From NCBI GenBank assembly GCA_964019415.1, contig OZ025889.1:478501-542500 (forward strand): a stretch of DNA of 64,000 bases. The letters run 5' to 3'. This DNA is from Ianthella basta. Taxonomy: Eukaryota; Porifera; Demospongiae; Verongiida; Ianthellidae. Below are positions 10,380-37,495 of this stretch, one piece after another. The notes under the pieces are model-generated. The model was not told the DNA's origin. It did no database searches and was given only the letters and a program-made list of their open reading frames with translations. The position numbers and the translations under genes are program-made. The first letter of the stretch is position 1; each line of letters starts with the position of its first letter.

Positions 10380-12610
10380 AAACACCATAGCAAGCATGGT
10401 AGGCTACTGTCCATATGGAAGTGTAAGAGCCCAGGGGCTATTGCAGATAAGTAACAAGTGCCTATCACATGTTCTTGTACTGTCATATCTTGTTTACACT
10501 CATTGTGAAAGATAACACTAAGTGACCCCCACCATATGCATTAGTGAGATATAAGTGAGTATCTATTCGTTGGTTGCTCACCATGTATGTATGTACTGGA
10601 GTATAGTAAGTGGGTAAATGGGTGTTGTCTGACTGAAGAACTCACCTACAGTACACTATAATTACTCCAACACTTAGTGGACTTACTGGCAGAGAATGTC
10701 TGCGGACAACAACCAATTCAAGTGTTTTGTGAAGCTCAATTGCATGAGCTCCGCTGACTTGTGAGTGAACCCATGTTGCATGCATGCATACGTATGGCAC
10801 GAAGTGCCTGAGATTGACCAGTGCACCAAATGGTCATGAACAGCACACATGGATAGCAATAAACACATATTGTGTAGTGCAATGTAATCAAATTATATAT
10901 TAAATACAATATATTAATTATGCCATTTTGTGAATATGTATACATTCGGGAAAGAAAATAATCAACATGCAATTAAAAATAATGTACCAAACTTCAATTA
11001 CTGTTGTGAATTTATTGAATGCTTTCACTTTTTTCCACATCCCATTCTTGGTCACTGGTAGTTCCCTCTTCTCACAAGGGAATTATTGATATCAGATCTT
11101 GCTTTTTGCCACGCATTCTGCTGCTCCCTCTGCCACGCCTTCTGTTACTCCCTCTGCCACGCCCTCTGTTACCCCCTCTTCCACTCCCTTTGCCACACCC
11201 CCTGCCCCTGCCTTGCCTTTGTGGAGTAGCCAATGTTGCACGGTCCCCTACCATGTCTCCTGAATGCATTATGACATCACTTCAGATAAGCATTTGTAGG
11301 AATTCATCAGACCTCCATTTTGACCACACCCATTGAAGCATCACCACACCCCCTACCTCCCACAGCCTACCAACTTCCTCTGCCTGCCAGTGAGTCTCTT
11401 GTCAGCAGCCGACAGCTGGGACCCCTCCTCATGTCACGCCCTACAGAGATGAACGCCACCACATCACACTAGCAGTGCAAGAATACCAATGCAGGCAGCC
11501 ATATTTTGTATTGAACATTATGTAAAAGGATGGAAGGGCAGTGTGTGCATATGCTGCATGTGAATGTAACTCTTCTTATGTAAACTAGTTGTGCACAATG
11601 TGTTCTGCAGATGCCAGCCGACTCACATAAAATGTCATGAACAAAGTCCCATGTACAGACACTATAGCAAGCATGGTAGGCTACTGTCCATGGAAGTGTA
11701 AGAGCCCAGGGGCTATTGCAGACTGACGCAGCGATGAGTGATAAGTGCTTATCACATGTTGTTGTACTGTCGTATCTTGTTTACACTCATTGTGAAAGAT
11801 AACACTAAGTGACCCCCACCATTAGTGAGATAAGCGAGTATCTGATCACTGGTTGCCATCATTAGGGCTTGTTGCCCCCAGCCTCCTGAGACACCATTGG
11901 TGTAGAAGGTTGATTGGTGTAAACTTTCCGGTGATTAACCTTTGTCACCCAATCCTCAGCAGTGGATCATTTGCTACAAATTGTCCTCTATAAGTGAGTG
12001 TCTGTTTGTTGGCTTTTGTCAGCTACCCACCTAAATGACTGTGGGACCTGCTGGACACTCACCATGTACGTATGTGCCAGAGTGGTAAGTGGGTAAAATG
12101 GGTAATGTCTGACTGAAGAACTCACCTACAGTACACTATAATACTCAAACACTTAGTGGACTTACTGGCAGAGAATGTCTGCAGACAACAACCAACTCAA
12201 GTGACATTGCGTGTGGTAGTCTGGTCCCTGCTGGCCTCTTACTGTGTGTACTGTAATCCTATCATGACATGCACAGTGCCTGTAAGAGCCCAGGGAGTAT
12301 TATATCACACCATGAGTAAGAGCCCCAGTCAGTCTAACACATGATGACAGAATGGCAGTAAGAGCCCCAGTCAGTCTAACACATGATGACAGAATGGCAG
12401 TAAGAGCCCCAGTCAGTCTAACACATGATGACAGAATGGCAGTAAGAGCCCCAAGGGCAATACATATACATACGTACCTAAACTTGTGAAGTACTTGTAA
12501 CCCTTCCCCAAGAAAGTCCCTCCAAACCTCTACCGCCTTGACAACCCCAACACCCTGCACTCTCTCCCATTCATACACATTCACCCAAACACTGTTGAAT
12601 ATCAGAATTA
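10380..12610 (-). pseudogene. Broken partial copies of the ERCC5 3' half (units C4/C3)
   Basis: On the minus strand, 12470-12585 matches ERCC5 exon 10 (EGVQGVGVV...KFRYV region, with substitutions and the 5' part missing). 11370-11455 matches exon 11. 11017-11269 matches the end of exon 14 (Gly-Arg repeat, then GKKQDLISIIPL). Exons 12 and 13 and the first half of exon 14 are deleted. 10735-11010 repeats the ERCC5 3' flank found at 17165-17455. 10380-10730 is a further fragment of the intron segment between exons 10 and 11. None of this can give a product. Confidence 0.8.
12314..12450. repeat. 42-bp tandem repeat
   Basis: Three consecutive units, each starting GTAAGAGCCCCAGTCAGTCT and ending ACAGAATGGCA, lie in the degenerate ERCC5 unit. 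Single related units occur in ERCC5 intron 10 (18990-19100) and near 15310-15350. Confidence 0.85.
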
Positions 12611-13928
12611 ATTTTATGTTGCATGATTTCTAGAGTGTACAGCAAATTATACAGCCTTATAAGGATCAGTCATAATATAGTGTACACAGAATGCTTTGAT
12701 TCATACAATACTAGTACTGTGTATAATTATTGCATGCATCGACCTCAGATCATGTATCTATTGTGGTATTTTGCAGTGTTTTGTGAAGCTTGCATGAGCT
12801 TCACTGACTTGTGAGTGAACTCATGTTGCATGCGTGCATACGTATGGCACAAAGTGCCTGAGATTGACCAGTGCACCAAATGGTCATGAACAGCACACAT
12901 GGATAGCAATAAACACATATTGTGAAGTGCAATATAATCAAATTATATATTAAATACAATATATTAATTATGCCATTTTGTGAATATGTATACATTCGGG
13001 AAAGAAAATACTCAACATGCAATTAAAAATAATGTACCAAAATTCAATTACTGTTGTGAATTTACTGAATGTGTTCACTTTTTTCCACATCAAATTCTTG
13101 GTCACTGGTAGTGCCCTCTTCTCGCAAGGGAATTATTGATATCAGATCTTGCTTTTTGCCACGCCCTCTGCTGCTCCCCCTGCCACACCTTCTGTCATTC
13201 CCCCTGCCACGCCCTCTGTTACTCCCTCTTCCACTCCCTTTGCCACGCCCCCTCCCCCTGCCTTGCCTTTGTGGAGTAGCCAATGTTGCATGGTCCCTTA
13301 CCGAAGTCCCTTCCTATTCCCCTTCACTACTGCTGCTTTCACTAAGCCGCAGTGTGCTGCCTGCTGCCCCGCCCCCTCCACACGAGGTGGGTGTAGTCCC
13401 ATCCTCCTCCTTCCCCTCCCTAGCTGCTACCTTTAACCGAGTTACAGCTCGCTGTACACACTTGCTTGCTATAGGTCGCTCCTCCCACACAAAGTGAGGC
13501 ACGTTGAAGTAGCTGGAGAGCTTGGATTGCAGCGTGGAGGGCTGAGGGGAGTGAGGGGATGTGATATAGACATGTTCACAGAAGGTCTGTGGGGAGGCTA
13601 CAACTATATACCTACATCCATCACCCTCACATCTCACCCTCACACCTCACCCTCTCACCTCACTCTCACACCTCATCTTCATACACCTCACACTGTTGCC
13701 CTCACTCCCTCACACCACACACCTCACTCCCCCACATCCTCACACTTCACCCTCACTCCTCCACATCCTCACCTTAATCTCATTCATCCTCTTGAAGACT
13801 GGAGCTAGTGTTTCCTTTGCCTTCTTCTCACTCCACCCCAACCTACTGACAGCATATCTGTCATTTGATGTCAGGGCACAACACACTGTCATAACAGACT
13901 GCTGTACAAGGGAGTGTACATAGCACTC

Positions 13929-14108
<180 letters not shown>

Positions 14109-14294
14109 TCATTGATCCCCACCCTGGGGCGGTGCCATGCTGGCTGAAGTAGTGGAGGATACTGCTGTAGGTCGTACATGTCTGGTGTGGTCCATGAGAA
14201 GTGCTCTGTGGAGTCATCCACCACTGGATACAGGTACGCCTTCATCACCTGCTCATCAGGGAAGGAGGGTGGGAGGGAGACCTAGAATAGCTAA

Positions 14295-14400
14295 AGGGAA
14301 GGGAGAGGAGGAAAGGGGGGGGGAGAGGAGAGGAGGAGAGGAGAGAGGAGGGGAGGGGAGAGGAGAGGAGGAGAGGGGAGGGGTGGGGAGGGGAGGGGCA
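14295..14400. repeat. Purine-rich GGGGAGGA repeat
   Basis: About 100 bp of nearly pure G/A on the plus strand, with GGGAGAGGA units; polypurine-polypyrimidine DNA of the kind that can form triplex or G-quadruplex structures. Confidence 0.85.
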
Positions 14401-15493
14401 TGCATTGTGACGTTGCTTCACATAAGCACTTATAGGAATTCATTAGACCTCCATTTTGACCACTTCCATTGAAGTATCACCACACCCTCTACCTCCCTCA
14501 ATCCACCAATTTCCTCTGTCTGCCAGTGAGTCTCTTGTCAGCTGCTGACAGCTGGGACCCCTCCTCATACCACGCCCTACAGAGACAACACCACCACATC
14601 ACACTAGGAGTACTAACACAGGCGGCCATATTCCATATTGAACATTATGTAAAAGGATGGAAGGGAAGTGTGTGCATATGTTGTGAATGTCAATCTTCTT
14701 ATGTAAACTAGTTGTGCACAATGTGTTCTGCAGATGCCAGCCGACTCACATAAAATGTCATGAACAAAGTCCCATGGAAGTGTAAGAGCCCAGGGGCTAT
14801 TGCAGACTGACACAGCGATGAGTGATAAGTGCTTATCACATGTTGTTGTACTGTCATGTCTTGTTTACACTCATTGTGAAAGATAACACTAAGTGACCCC
14901 CACCATTAGTGAGATAAGCGAGTATCTGTTTGTTTGACTTACTGTATTTCAACTACACACCTAAATGACTGTGGAACCTGCTGGACACTCACTATGTCCA
15001 TTATGTGCTGAAGTGGTAAGTGGGTAAAATGGGTAATGTCTGACTGAAGGACTCATCTACAGTACATTACTCCAAAACTTAGTTGACCTACTGGCAGAGA
15101 ATGTCTGCGGACAACAGCCAACTCAAGTGGCATTGTGTGTGGTAGTCTGGTCCCTACTGGCCTCTTACTGTGTGTACTGTAATATTATCATGACATGCAC
15201 AGTGCCTGTAAGAGCCCAGGGAATATTATATCACACCATGACAGCACCACTAAGAGCCTATGAAGCATACAACACTGCATAATTATATATAAAAGCCCTT
15301 TAGTCAGTATTCTCACACATGATGACAGAGTGGCAGTAAGAGCCCAGGGGCAACGACATACCTAAACTTCTGAATTGCTAGTGACCCATTTTGAGAGAGT
15401 CCCTATAAAAGGTATATTAAGAATTCAATAAACACTGTACATACACATGCATCACGTGTGTAGCCCCACAGTCTAGGGCAGGTTTGCTGGAAG

Positions 15494-15501
15494 GATATAA
15501 A
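15494..15501 (+). promoter_or_regulatory. TATA box of secreted gene copy 6
   Basis: GGATATAAAAGAG about 60 bp before the ATG at 15556, with the family leader following. Confidence 0.7.
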
Positions 15502-15555
15502 AGAGAGCATTGTCCTGCACAAGTAGCTTACCTTAGCCAGCGCTTGTCTACACGT

Positions 15556-16353
15556 ATGATGAAGCTGCTGTGGGGAATCGCAGTGATACTTGTCTTCACT
15601 GCTGCAAGCGTCAAGGCGGGCGATGTGCTCATTGATGTGATGGAAGATGAGCAGCTTGGAGGAGCATACTTCTCCAACACCTCTGATGGCTCCTGGTACA
15701 TCAAATTCTCAGCCAAGGTGGAGGGGGAGGAGATTGTATCTAGTTGTGAGTTGTGGAGCAGAAGTGAAGGCTATGTTGTTGAATTAACAGAACTGAAGTT
15801 CCCTTACAGCAACAAAGATAGCAGAAAAATTGACCACATGCAGATCAGAGTCATCAGCTCTGCCAGGGCCACAGCCCAAGTTCTCAAGAATTCTTGGTTT
15901 CCTGCAACAGCTGCTTGCATGGCTGACATTTACTGGGACATGGCCTACACTCTGGCCAAGAAGACAGGGGACCTGGGACAAAACCAGGTCCGTTTTGCTG
16001 TGATGTACCACAGCATCATCATCCGGGCTGCCTTGAGAATCATGAAAGGCGCGAAGAAGATGAGGGACATCTGTGAAGTGTCTCCAGACTATGAAGCCAC
16101 TGACAGTAGCTTGCTGTTCATCTGTGCACAGGACTTGCATGACTTGAAACATTATCTGTTACCTCATGAGAGAAGATTTGTTCGTCATACAGAAGATGAT
16201 GAATCATCTGCTAGTGGTTCATATTGCTGTAACTACCCACGATACTGTCAACCAGCATTGATATGGTGTGGGAGAATACAGGCCAAATTTGTAAGGCATG
16301 GTATCTATTTTGAAGTCTGGTGGTGCCTTGTGATCTGGGTTAGTGATTGCTAG
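15556..16353 (+). CDS. Secreted protein, copy 6 (265 aa, tail degenerate)
   Basis: Signal peptide (MMKLLWGIAVILVF) and N-terminal domain are present but more divergent than between copies 1, 3 and 4; for example SCELWSRSEGYVVELTELKF and NSWFPATAACMADIYWDMAY replace the usual segments. The tail has largely lost the family cysteine pattern: only YCCNYPRYC is recognisable, the HD is gone, and the end (FEVWWCLVIWVSDC) is hydrophobic. The frame is open throughout and the promoter is intact. Either this copy took on a different tail, or the tail is decaying after a frameshift that by chance left an open frame. Confidence 0.75.
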   Translation: MMKLLWGIAVILVFTAASVKAGDVLIDVMEDEQLGGAYFSNTSDGSWYIKFSAKVEGEEIVSSCELWSRSEGYVVELTELKFPYSNKDSRKIDHMQIRVISSARATAQVLKNSWFPATAACMADIYWDMAYTLAKKTGDLGQNQVRFAVMYHSIIIRAALRIMKGAKKMRDICEVSPDYEATDSSLLFICAQDLHDLKHYLLPHERRFVRHTEDDESSASGSYCCNYPRYCQPALIWCGRIQAKFVRHGIYFEVWWCLVIWVSDC

Positions 16354-16747
16354 AGACAGGCGCTAGTACAAACACGACAAAGACTACTATTGCTAGAATT
16401 TGCCCTTTGCATGTGTTCTGCCCACTTAAATGACGTGATTCAAGTATGACCACCTAGCTACATGTTGCACTGTTTCCACTATCCTTTTTTTCATGTAAGC
16501 TCAATATAATGTGCATGTGATCCCATGATATTTCATTGTGTGCATATTATTAGTATCAAATAATATTATCTTGCATGACTTCAAAGTGCACAGTTATATT
16601 ATTATACAGCCTTACATAGGGATCAGTCGTATATAGAATGTTTTCATATTATTTCGCTGCGTATAATTATTGCATGCATGCATCGACCTTATAAATAAAC
16701 ATAAGTTATAAGTTTTTTAGAGTTATAAAGGTAGAATCTATAGAAGT
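16354..16747. other. AT-rich 3' flank of copy 6
   Basis: No gene seen. 16570-16690 matches 12630-12760, showing that the duplicated ERCC5 units include this flank. Confidence 0.55.
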
Positions 16748-17121
16748 TACCGTACTGATCAGTTGTTTTAAGCGTATGCGCTTATAGCTCTGGCAGGAAG
16801 TAAATATGCGCCCAATAAAGGATGAACGAATGGTTCAAGAAATTATAATGATATGCTAACGTCATATTAAGATGTCCGCCGCGTGCATAAGTGAGTTCTC
16901 ATTAAAGCGTTCTTTTTACTAGCTTATAGTCATTATTACACTTCAGGCAAGTGACTAGGTTACCAGGTAGTCCTTTTATGTGCCTAATAGAATGGGTGAA
17001 TCCCTGAAATCACTATGCGCCTAACAATTAGGGTGAAAAACTGGTAAAGAAATGTGCGCTTAACAGAGGTTATGCGCGCTTATAAGAGGGGTGCACTTAA
17101 CAACCGATCAGTACAGTATAC
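16748..17121. mobile_element. MITE-like inverted-repeat element, TA target site
   Basis: About 370 bp present here and absent from the paralogous flank (12755-12765). The ends are inverted repeats: CCGTACTGATCAGTTGTT on the left, and on the right the complement of CTGTACTGATCGGTTGTT, each next to a TA. The interior has several GCGCTTA-type motifs and no open frame. TA target sites fit a Tc1/mariner-type or similar DNA transposon; the family is not identified. Confidence 0.6.
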
Positions 17122-17454
17122 TATTATACATAGCTTAGATCACATCTATTGTGGTACTTTGCAGTGCTTTGTGAAGTTTGCTTGAACTACATTACTTGGA
17201 AGTGAACCCATGTTTCATGCATACGTATGGCATCACATTCAAGAATAAGCCTGAGATTGGCCAGCACATGCACCAAATGAACAGCACACATGGTTAGCAA
17301 TAAGCACATGTCATGTAGTGCAATATAATCAAATTATATATTAAAATATAATATAATTATTCATTATTTGGGACAGGAATGTATACATTCAGGAAAGAAG
17401 ACAATCAACATGCAATTAAAAATAATGTACCAAAATTCAATTATTGCTGCATAT

Positions 17455-23224
<5,770 letters not shown>

Positions 23225-23535
23225 CCCTTGAACGCCAGTTTGAGCACACACGTGCTAATGATATTCATCACTGCCAGGGGGAAACCCTGCACTAGAATAA
23301 TCCATTTCGGATTATTCATGACCAGGATCGTGACCTTGCTGTAATAGAGTGCAGATTGAAACGCAGCATCGCTAGTGGGCGCGAATTTGTAGCTGAAAGT
23401 AACAGCGTGTACCTGGAGAAAACACAGAGGCAAATAGCAAAGAATTGCACTGAGAGTGTTTGGAGTTGTAACAACTTTCACCAGACGGCTCTAGTGTGAT
23501 AGCTAGCTACATTACAGAAGTCTCGGTTCGCTGGC
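23225..23535. promoter_or_regulatory. Bidirectional promoter region, ERCC5 / small gene
   Basis: 311 bp separate the ERCC5 start codon (minus) from the small gene's start (plus). No TATA box in a convincing position, no open frame and no repeat. A shared promoter is inferred from the spacing. Confidence 0.5.
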
Positions 23536-25079
23536 GTGTGCGAGATGCCGGCAATGGTAACGCCCTTCTTCTGGAAGGTTCTGGCTGTAGCTATAGGCAA
23601 GAAGGCAACAGTGTACCTCCTGGGGCGGTGGTACGGGTATCCGCGAGTGTACAGGAGATTATTGGAATACAGCCGTCGCTCCCTGAAAGACAGGACGCGA
23701 CAGAGAGTTATGCAGAACAGAGTCAAGGCATTCTTCAGATTCCCAAACAGGGTGTATTACTGGTTCAGGTAAGTTGTGTGTGTAGAGTGTTTTGGGATTG
23801 AACTGGTGTACGTACACGTGCATAGCCCGCCGGTCCGCCATTTTGTTGTGCGAATCGTGGACCAATCAACATGGAGCCCGCCCTAGGGCTGCTGTAGACA
23901 GCACTCTGTGCATGAGTGCCATTGTATTTGCACCCTTCTCAGCTCTCAACAAACTGAAACCCAGACCACTCGCATTGGGGCCCTGGCCCTAGGGTGCGGG
24001 TGAATTATGTATTGCTCGTGTTGTATCAGCAACTCGACCTCACCTCTCGTGCCAGAAATCCCATAAGGGACTCCTAACCAACTTTAAGTGGTTTATTGTG
24101 AATTGCGCGGGTGGACGGTCGGCCTGCAGTCTTCCATTTTCGTCGATTGCATCATCTGCAAGCCATATTTGGTTAATTCTATTGCGTCATCTCTAATCTG
24201 ATTGGTTGACTCCATTCAAACTTGCCTCACATTCTGGTCAGAAGGAAGGAAGAGCGAAGCGAATAGCTGTAGCAGTAGTGGGCAAAAACGCTCCTTCGCT
24301 GGCAAGAAGACTCTCAACGAACCTTAATAGAACAGGTCCAAGGTGCGCATTGTTCTTTTATCATTGCGGAAGAACAAATATGTGCTGCCATTGTTGCTGT
24401 CCCTTCGGCTAGCTAGCTAGCTAGTGCGCAGATGCCCGCTCGAACTGCCAGTTCAAGAGACGCAAAAGGGACTAGCAAAGTACCCTCCCTCTGTCGTTAG
24501 AACACTCGTTGCCGCCTTTCAGAAGCAAAGGATGGGTTGCAGGCTAGGCTTTCACTTACAGAGTGCCGAGGTCATATTTCAGCAGAAATGAAGATGAACT
24601 TTTGAAATTCGCAACCTCAGTATACCACACTGGACAGGATACCTTTAAAGGTTTAAGTATGGAGTTTGAGTGCTTGCGTTTCTTGCTAGCGTACTTTATG
24701 GCACACTAGCATTCTATAATTTCCATACAGAACGGCCATAAAGCACGCTGCAGGCGTATGCAATATAAAGTACTCAAAATCCCTTTGATCCGCCCACGCA
24801 AGTCACAATAATGATTAGTTATTTGATGGCTGGTTCAATGTGAGGTCTTTTACCAAAGTGTTAATGTGAAGCTTGTTGTGTGATAGAGATGGTCCCCATG
24901 TTAATCTGCAAACTGACATTGAGGTGAAAACATTTTGATCCAGATAACTCGTAACCTGTTTGATGTGAAGTCTAAATTTGTGTATTGCCTCCTCAATTTT
25001 GTATACCAAGTATTTCATTTTGACTTAACCGAATACATTTATATTCCTAACTTGCAGGGAACTGCCTTACAGGAGATGA
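23536..25079 (+). CDS. Small basic protein, two exons (84 aa), unrecognised
   Basis: Exon 1 23536-23768 ends in a consensus donor (TTCAG, gtaagt). A matching acceptor at 25057 (tgcag) supplies 22 bases that complete the frame: FRELPYRR then TGA. Total 85 codons with stop; a second ATG at 23545 would give 81 aa. The N-terminus has a short hydrophobic stretch (PFFWKVLAVAIG) followed by a very basic, aromatic-rich body (LLGRWYGYPRVYRRLLEY, FFRFPNRVYYWFRELPYRR). This could be a mitochondrial or membrane-peripheral microprotein, but I know no match. Support comes from splice phase and from head-to-head placement with ERCC5. The 1.3-kb intron holds no other gene. Confidence 0.55.
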
Positions 25080-25440
25080 TCAATTCCACCACCATTCTGA
25101 TATCAATGTAACAATGTGTGTCTTATGTACTACATGTGTGAACGTTAATTTGGTTACTTCGTGAAACGTTGTATTTTTGCTCTTGGTATGTGTTAATTTG
25201 CTGGTACCATTGCAAATTTATAATTACTACACATTAGTGCTCACTAATAATGACACTTGACAAACAAACAAAAAGTAATTAAGGGCAACAATATAATTAT
25301 TGTAAGTACACACAAGCAACTACGACCACTACAGTGTGCACACATGTGTAAATGATGCGTTAATTGTCGATAACTGGGTGAAATGACGAAATCGTACTGC
25401 ATGACTGCACGTGCAATATATGGTGTGGCGATATTTCATT

Positions 25441-34128
<8,688 letters not shown>

Positions 34129-34409
34129 GATCCTGCCGAAGCGTGGCCGTGCCCGGGTGAGTGAGTCTTTCCTTGGGACTCCTTTGCGCTCCGGTGAATC
34201 AGATCTTTAATCAAATCACTCACACGTTGACCGCTTCACATTCGACTAACCGAGGTGACCAAAATTCCGATTGTGTAGTCTAAGATTTATATTAAGACAT
34301 ACGTAGCAACTATATTATTTGTCCATGTATTGTCTGCATTCTCAAAGACTAGATAGTATATTTACAACACTAGTACATCCATATAAATACGGATCAGCCA
34401 GACGCCGGG
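34129..34409. promoter_or_regulatory. Bidirectional promoter region, RYK / ANKRD39
   Basis: 281 bp separate the two start codons. An AT-rich segment (ATATAAATAC at 34381-34390) lies just upstream of the ANKRD39 ATG. The part next to RYK (to about 34376) was carried along in the duplication of RYK. Confidence 0.5.
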
Positions 34410-34845
34410 ATGTCGTCCTCGGCTCTGGGTCGGACCTTCTGTCTGCACGCTGAACAGAGTTGTAGCTGCGTGTTGCGTCCAACTTCTACGAGCCAGACCC
34501 TCGAGGAGCTGGCGTTCGAGCGAGGCATATGGTCGGCTGCAGTGACTGGCAATGCGGAGAAGGTGTCGTGTCTCTTGCGAGGGGGGACTGACGCCAACGC
34601 GAGGGACGGCTCAGGATACACTGCACTAGTAGGCGACTTCACTTATGGCAGCATTGTGTTATATTGCGTTCGTATTCCCGCGACCCCTCCCTCCCCCCCT
34701 CCTCCCCCCCCCCCCCCCCCCCCCACACACACTCAGCATTATGCTGCTAGGAATGGTCACATGGATGTGTGTACAATGTTGGTAGAACATGGGGCGAGTG
34801 TCAATGGACAGACAAACGGTACACACACACGTACACACACACACA

Positions 34846-34880
<35 letters not shown>

Positions 34881-35379
34881 ACACTTACGTACACACACAC
34901 ACAAACACACACACACAAACACATACACACACACACATGCACACACGCACACACAAACACACACGTACACACGCGTGCGCACGCACACACACGTACACCC
35001 TGCTTACTTACAGGTGGGGCAACCCCTCTTCACCGAGCTGCCTACAGTGGGCACACTAACATTGCAGAGCTGCTGATCAAGAGTGGCGCTGAAGTGGGGC
35101 TGGTTGACAGTGACGGCAAGACTGCCCTGCACAAGGTGGGCCATTTGTAGCAAACACGCTTGACCAGGCTGGCAAGGGGGGAAGGGTCACTCCCAAATGG
35201 TTCCTATTTTACTATTCAGTCCGTTTATTGCAGCCGCATTTGATGTGTGATGTGTTGTTGTATTCACACAGGCTGCTGAAAGAGGACACACGGACATTGC
35301 TAGGATGTTGTTGGAGTGTGACAGAGCTCTGCTTGGTGTTAAGGACAAGAAGGGAAATGTCCCCAATGTGGATGTGTGA
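34410..35379 (+). CDS. ANKRD39: ANKRD39, small ankyrin-repeat protein (4 exons, 176 aa)
   Basis: Exons 34410-34628, 34737-34818, 35014-35135, 35272-35379; phases agree and the sum is 177 codons with stop (human ANKRD39 183 aa). After a cysteine-containing N-terminus comes the family hallmark [15 protein letters not shown], then ankyrin repeats: [39 protein letters not shown] and [27 protein letters not shown]39 is a conserved metazoan protein that probably serves as a binding scaffold; its molecular role is poorly known. Intron 1 contains a run of about 20 C before the acceptor, and intron 2 is a CA repeat starting at the donor. Confidence 0.93.
34703..34724. repeat. Poly-C run in ANKRD39 intron 1
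   Basis: More than 20 C residues in a row within a pyrimidine-only stretch (34683-34724), ending about 12 bp before the exon 2 acceptor. Confidence 0.9.
34820..35002. repeat. (AC)n-rich intron 2 of ANKRD39
   Basis: AC repeat with CGTACA and CACAAA variants starting at the splice donor (gtacacacac) and filling almost the whole intron. Confidence 0.92.
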
Positions 35380-35820
35380 CTGTTGTAGACCAACAGGTGG
35401 CTGTTTGGTTGTAAATTTCAAAGTGGAGGAAGGGAAGGAGAACAGCGTTGTTGTTCCCTGCAAGGACCCAACCTGTGTGAACATAGAATGGCAGGCACCC
35501 TTACATGCTAAGAAGTGGCAGTCTTACTCCACAATCCATTGGATCATGCCTTGCATGTGTGGTGTGTACTAGTTAGATAACAGCAACACTCAGTACCACA
35601 TGCTCAAGATGCCTTTAATGCCATTGACTGTTATAAGACAACAGTCAATGTACAGTATGGATGTAGTGTTAGTGCACACGATAGTGAGTTGTACATCTTT
35701 CAAAGTTGCAGTAGGATATACTGTGTGGGCTGAAGTTGCTCGGTTTTAATGTTCAGCTGCATGGTGCGAAGGTTTTGGTTGTGGCTGCATGAAGGTGGTG
35801 TGATGTGTGGACTGATGTCT
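35380..35820. other. Intergenic, tail to tail
   Basis: Shared 3' region of ANKRD39 (plus) and the membrane protein gene (minus). No open frame or repeat of note. Confidence 0.5.
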
Positions 35821-37452
35821 TCAGGTCTGCTTCTCTTTACTTTGGGGGTGCAACTCTACTTCCACTCGCTGTACTTTGCATGCCTCAGCCCCCTCCTTCC
35901 TGACTTCACCCACCCCTTCCACTCCCTCCTCCTCTTGTCTGAGCTCTTCCTCCAGTAGGTCTCCCTCTGCCTGTTTCATGGCTTCCAATAAGCTCTCCAT
36001 CTGAGGGTCATGTGGTATTTGGTAGTTGGTAGATGCATGGCGAAATGCACTCCCCACTCCAGGGGCAAGCGTCCTCAGCCTAAACCTTCGGGTGGCAACA
36101 CAGCGGATGATCTTTGCAGACGACAGTTGGGAATGGAGACAGACAAGAAGACATTGTATTACACAAACTCAAGAAATGAAGTGTCTGAACTAAAAACTAT
36201 GCAGATTTAATGCTCCAATACAGCCTTGGCCTGGCCCTCTTGACCCAAATTCTAATTCTTGTGTGGAGGCGGAAGAGAAGTTATCTTCTGCCCCCATGCA
36301 AAAATGAGAAGTTGGGTCTAGCAGGACACTCCTTACACACTGGTGTATGTCTTTGGGTGTATGAAATGTGTAGACTCTGTGTGATGTATCTGAAGATTAC
36401 ATCATATACAGTAGGCATTTGTGGCTGATGTTGCATGCGCATGTGTGTCTTGACTCACTGCCATTGGAAAGAGGATGAGGTAGAGAGCAGCATTGAACAC
36501 TAGCCAGCCAACTTCAGCCACGATAGGGATACTGTCTACACCCAAGTGCATCTTCAGCCGGTGTATTGTCAGGTCAAGGGTGGTGGGCAGGGGATAGCAG
36601 TATGTGACCTCTGGAGTAGAGAGGAGAGGGGAGGGGAGGAGGGAGTAGGGAGGGGAGGGGAGGAGAGAGTAGAGAGGAGCAGGGAGGGGAGGGGGGAGCA
36701 GGGAGGGGATGGGAGGGGAGGAGGGAGTAGAGAGGAGAGTGGTGGGGTGTGGAAAAGTGGAAGAATAAAATCAATGAGAAATGGTGTTGTGCAGAGCGAG
36801 GCACGGAGCAAAAGAAGTGAAGGAGCAGAATCAGAGCAGCATTGCATGAATTGAATTGTATGCGTAAGATGAACTGGCCCATGTGATGCTGTGTCCAAAT
36901 TGATGCTCTTACTTGAGCTAAACTCAATGTCCATCTCCATGATCTGATCCATTCCATTCTGGCAGTAGCGGTATGCTCCAAGACGACATCCTGTCATCTG
37001 CACACCTTCGTACTCATCATTGATGGATGGATCAGAGCTGTAACACACAGCATTTACAAAGTTGAGCAGTGAAAGTGCATGTTGTCATGTAAACTGGTAC
37101 TAATTGATTACTGATGGGTTGCTATGGATACTGGGGCATGATAGCTAGTGTGTGTGTGGACAACATACCAGTTGGGCCTGAAATCAACACTCAAAATGAA
37201 TGGTCCACTGCGCTCCTCATTCAGAACAAGAGTGTACTTTTCCTGGTTGGCTTCAGTATCATGTTTCAGCATGGAGGAGGATGAAGGGGACTCATCGATT
37301 GCACACCAGGGATCAAACGCAAAGATCTCCTGTTGATAGAAGAATGCATTGGTTGTGATGGTAGAACACACATGAAGGGCTACACATGACAACATCATTG
37401 ACTGTAATACTGGTATATTTAGATCTGCATGCTCCACTCCTATACATGTACC

Positions 37453-37495
<43 letters not shown>

